This document shows positions 62,201 to 64,000 of a DNA stretch of 64,000 bases, one piece after another. A model generated the notes under the pieces. That model was given only the letters and a program-made list of their open reading frames with translations, was not told the origin of the DNA and searched no databases. The DNA is from Nemopilema nomurai. Lineage: Eukaryota > Cnidaria > Scyphozoa > Rhizostomeae > Rhizostomatidae. Position 1 is the first letter of the stretch. Each line of letters opens with the position of its first letter. The stretch spans positions 625,561 through 689,560 of the forward strand of contig ML133460.1 of the NCBI GenBank assembly GCA_003864495.1, written 5' to 3'. The position numbers and the translations under genes are program-made.

Positions 62201-63939
62201 CTCTTGTGTGCTTAATTGTAGGGGAGGGTCATAATGCATTTTTTAAAATATTTCACCCTTCATACCATTTCATAATGACCCTCCATTTGATGGAAATCTC
62301 AAAGGATGACCAACCCCCTCATTTTATTATCAACCCCTCATATTAGACATTTCAAACTTCTCAGAAAAAAAATGATTTCGCTCCATACAAAACTCTTTTT
62401 AAGAAAAAATAAATCAGAGTTTAAAATTTCAAAAGCGTTTACTCATTGTGATCATCAATATTTAAATTGTCTTTTAATTCTATTTTTTGCTTCTCGTTCT
62501 TGAGCTCTACGCCTCTGCCGTTAACCAGCTACCATGTTTTCGACTCTGACCGAAAATGCACTTGCAATTTCTAACCCCCCTCCCCCCATTTTAGATGCTT
62601 ATTTACGTTTTTCCCTGTAGTTTGTTTTATTATCACCCCTCCGCTTTATGAAAATCTAGGAAAATGTCCATGCCCCCTCCTTATTTGACCCCCTCTTACA
62701 ATTAAACACACAAGAGTAAATACCTTAGAAAACTTGACCAGACCACCACCATCATTGATATTACAAGGACCATTATTTTCAGCAATACCGAAACCATGAC
62801 CATTTGAATCAACCACTAAAGAGCCTTTGAATTCCTTTAATGAAATGTTTCAAACATCTTTACAGTGATAACAAATATAAGAGGTGGATGTAGGCAAACA
62901 TTAAAATCCATCATTTAGAGATACTGAGAGGTACTTGCTGGTATCCATGACATTTTCCAACAAAAAAATGAAAGACCTGCTTTTGTCTGGATAAGGTCAA
63001 TCTCAATAAGGAAAATTTTGGATAAGGTCAATCTCAAAGTGTCACAGAATGATTTTCCAAATGAAGATACCTTACTTTCATGCAAGATTTCACAAATCAA
63101 TCACTTATCATATAGTCAACATTAAATAGAAGCTCTATTATAGAGTGCTTATAAATACAGAGTACAGATAGGAGACACAATCTCTAGAGATTTATTAATA
63201 AGGAGTTAGAAGTAGATATAGAGAAAAAAGAAAAGAAGCAGGCTATGCTTATTTCTCTATAAGCCTGTTTCATGACTCTTTACAAAATATATGGGAGCAT
63301 ATGAAAAAATTATTTAATATATAAAATAATTAAATAACATTAAATTTACTTTTGGAAGAAGATAACTGTCCACAGTTTTAATCCAGAAGCCATTAACAAC
63401 TGGATCTGACTTATTGATATATGCAGAAACAACTTCCCTCTGAAAAAAAGTTCAAGAATATTTAAACATTTATTTTAAGAAAAAAGATCACAGCTGCAGT
63501 TTGTTTTAAGCAATCCTAAAATCGATGAAAAAGTATTTGATAATTTGATAATTATTTGTATTACTTATGGGGTAAATTTTCCTCGTCAAGTGATTTTACC
63601 TTTGTTGTCCTGTCAAATAATGCAACTCTTATAGAAAATTCTATCTCATTTGAAATGGCAATGACTCCAAGCTTGCTTATGATAATTGGATGTAGGACCT
63701 AAAACAATTGATAACAAGTGAGTGTGTATGACAATTGAAAACTTTGAAAACTTGGATGTATCCAGTCTCGAAGCATACATAAACTCAATTACATCCATCA
63801 AATAAAAGAAGCTTTAAACTAATTACTTTCCTGAAAGAGAAGCAACTGTTTTAATTCACCTCAAAATCCAGACCCATTGGTAAACTTTCTACATAAGATT
63901 TGGAATCTTCACTAACTTTGTAAGCAAATACATCCTGCT
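59283..63939 (-). CDS. B3GALNT2: UDP-GalNAc:beta-1,3-N-acetylgalactosaminyltransferase 2 (5' end outside window)
   Basis: Eleven exons in order: 63939-63860, 63698-63600, 63439-63350, 62834-62724, 61715-61613, 61448-61250, 60867-60789, 60380-60331, 59971-59812, 59581-59525, 59414-59283. They join in frame to 385 aa; human B3GALNT2 is 500 aa, so about 110 N-terminal residues including the membrane anchor lie beyond 64000. The enzyme adds beta-1,3-GalNAc to GlcNAc in the ER on O-mannose glycans, as on alpha-dystroglycan. GT31 family marks: [27 protein letters not shown] (the DxD metal/nucleotide-binding motif), [34 protein letters not shown] and GEDVSMAIW. The Cys-rich end has CDKNMLSLP and CSNPCGCNL. 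The small 50-nt exon restores the NLWYGS segment. Exon 6 uses a GTGTGT donor, needed to give [14 protein letters not shown]. Confidence 0.94.
60543..60612 (-). tRNA. tRNA-like pseudogene or tRNA-derived SINE head in a B3GALNT2 intron
   Basis: On the - strand a 70-nt stretch begins TGACCTA and ends TTGGTCA, pairing at 6 of 7 positions. It has an A-box-like TAGCTCAGCAGTAGAGC with a good D stem, an anticodon stem CTTGG/TCAAG, and a B-box-like GAGTTTGAGTCC. T7 follows as a Pol III-type terminator. The loop TACAAAG lacks U33 and the T stem pairs poorly, so it is unlikely to be a working tRNA. Confidence 0.45.
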
Positions 63940-64000
63940 CTAAGGAGAGAAAAAATTACAGAAATATAGATGCTCCAAAATAATGAATTTTTTAATCTAG

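Overview
The window is intron-rich, AT-leaning metazoan nuclear DNA. Canonical GT-AG introns, single-copy animal genes, a REJ-type receptor, a complexin-like gene, a nose-resistant-to-fluoxetine (NRF) family acyltransferase, remnants of Tc1/mariner, hAT-like and LINE elements, and retention of two minor-spliceosome (U12) introns fit an early-branching animal best, most likely an anthozoan cnidarian such as a sea anemone. That taxonomic call is an inference from gene content; I could not run a search.

Layout from left to right: (1) 1-7585, + strand, 3' part of a REJ-domain single-pass membrane protein; 13 exons join in frame to 853 aa. (2) 7.6-12.2 kb, gene-poor DNA with a decayed HIRAN-like coding fragment and a Tc1/mariner-type MITE. 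(3) 12274-19666, + strand, complete DNAJA2-type Hsp40 (12 coding exons, 418 aa) with candidate heat-shock elements just upstream. (4) 20911-28829, - strand, ZDHHC1/11-type palmitoyltransferase whose first intron has U12-type GT-AG signals. (5) 29.9-30.9 kb, decayed LINE 3' end. (6) 33751-47416, - strand, complete 15-exon NRF-6-like acyltransferase-3 protein (764 aa); its intron 11 is almost wholly a 21-bp minisatellite of about 170 units. (7) 49.2-50.0 kb, + strand, a short CAP C-terminal-domain gene. (8) 51180-53318, + strand, class IV (SIRT6/7-like) sirtuin with a C-terminal beta-rich extension. (9) 55264-57554, + strand, complete CIAO2B (FAM96B/MIP18) with a U12-type AT-AC intron. (10) 58416-58751, + strand, single-exon complexin-like gene. 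(11) 59283-63939, - strand, 11 exons of a B3GALNT2-type glycosyltransferase whose 5' end lies beyond the window.

The genes do not form a pathway. They are unrelated neighbours with roles in chaperoning, lipid modification of proteins, secretion and membrane acylation, deacylation, Fe-S protein assembly, exocytosis and glycosylation. I found no bacterial-style operon, CRISPR or mobile defence system. The most unusual signals are structural: the minisatellite that makes up an intron, with a SOX-type AACAATG motif in essentially every unit, and the two minor-class introns in two genes of one 64-kb window. Exon models were built by hand from splice signals, reading phase and family resemblance. 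Total lengths divide by three for all the models called complete.
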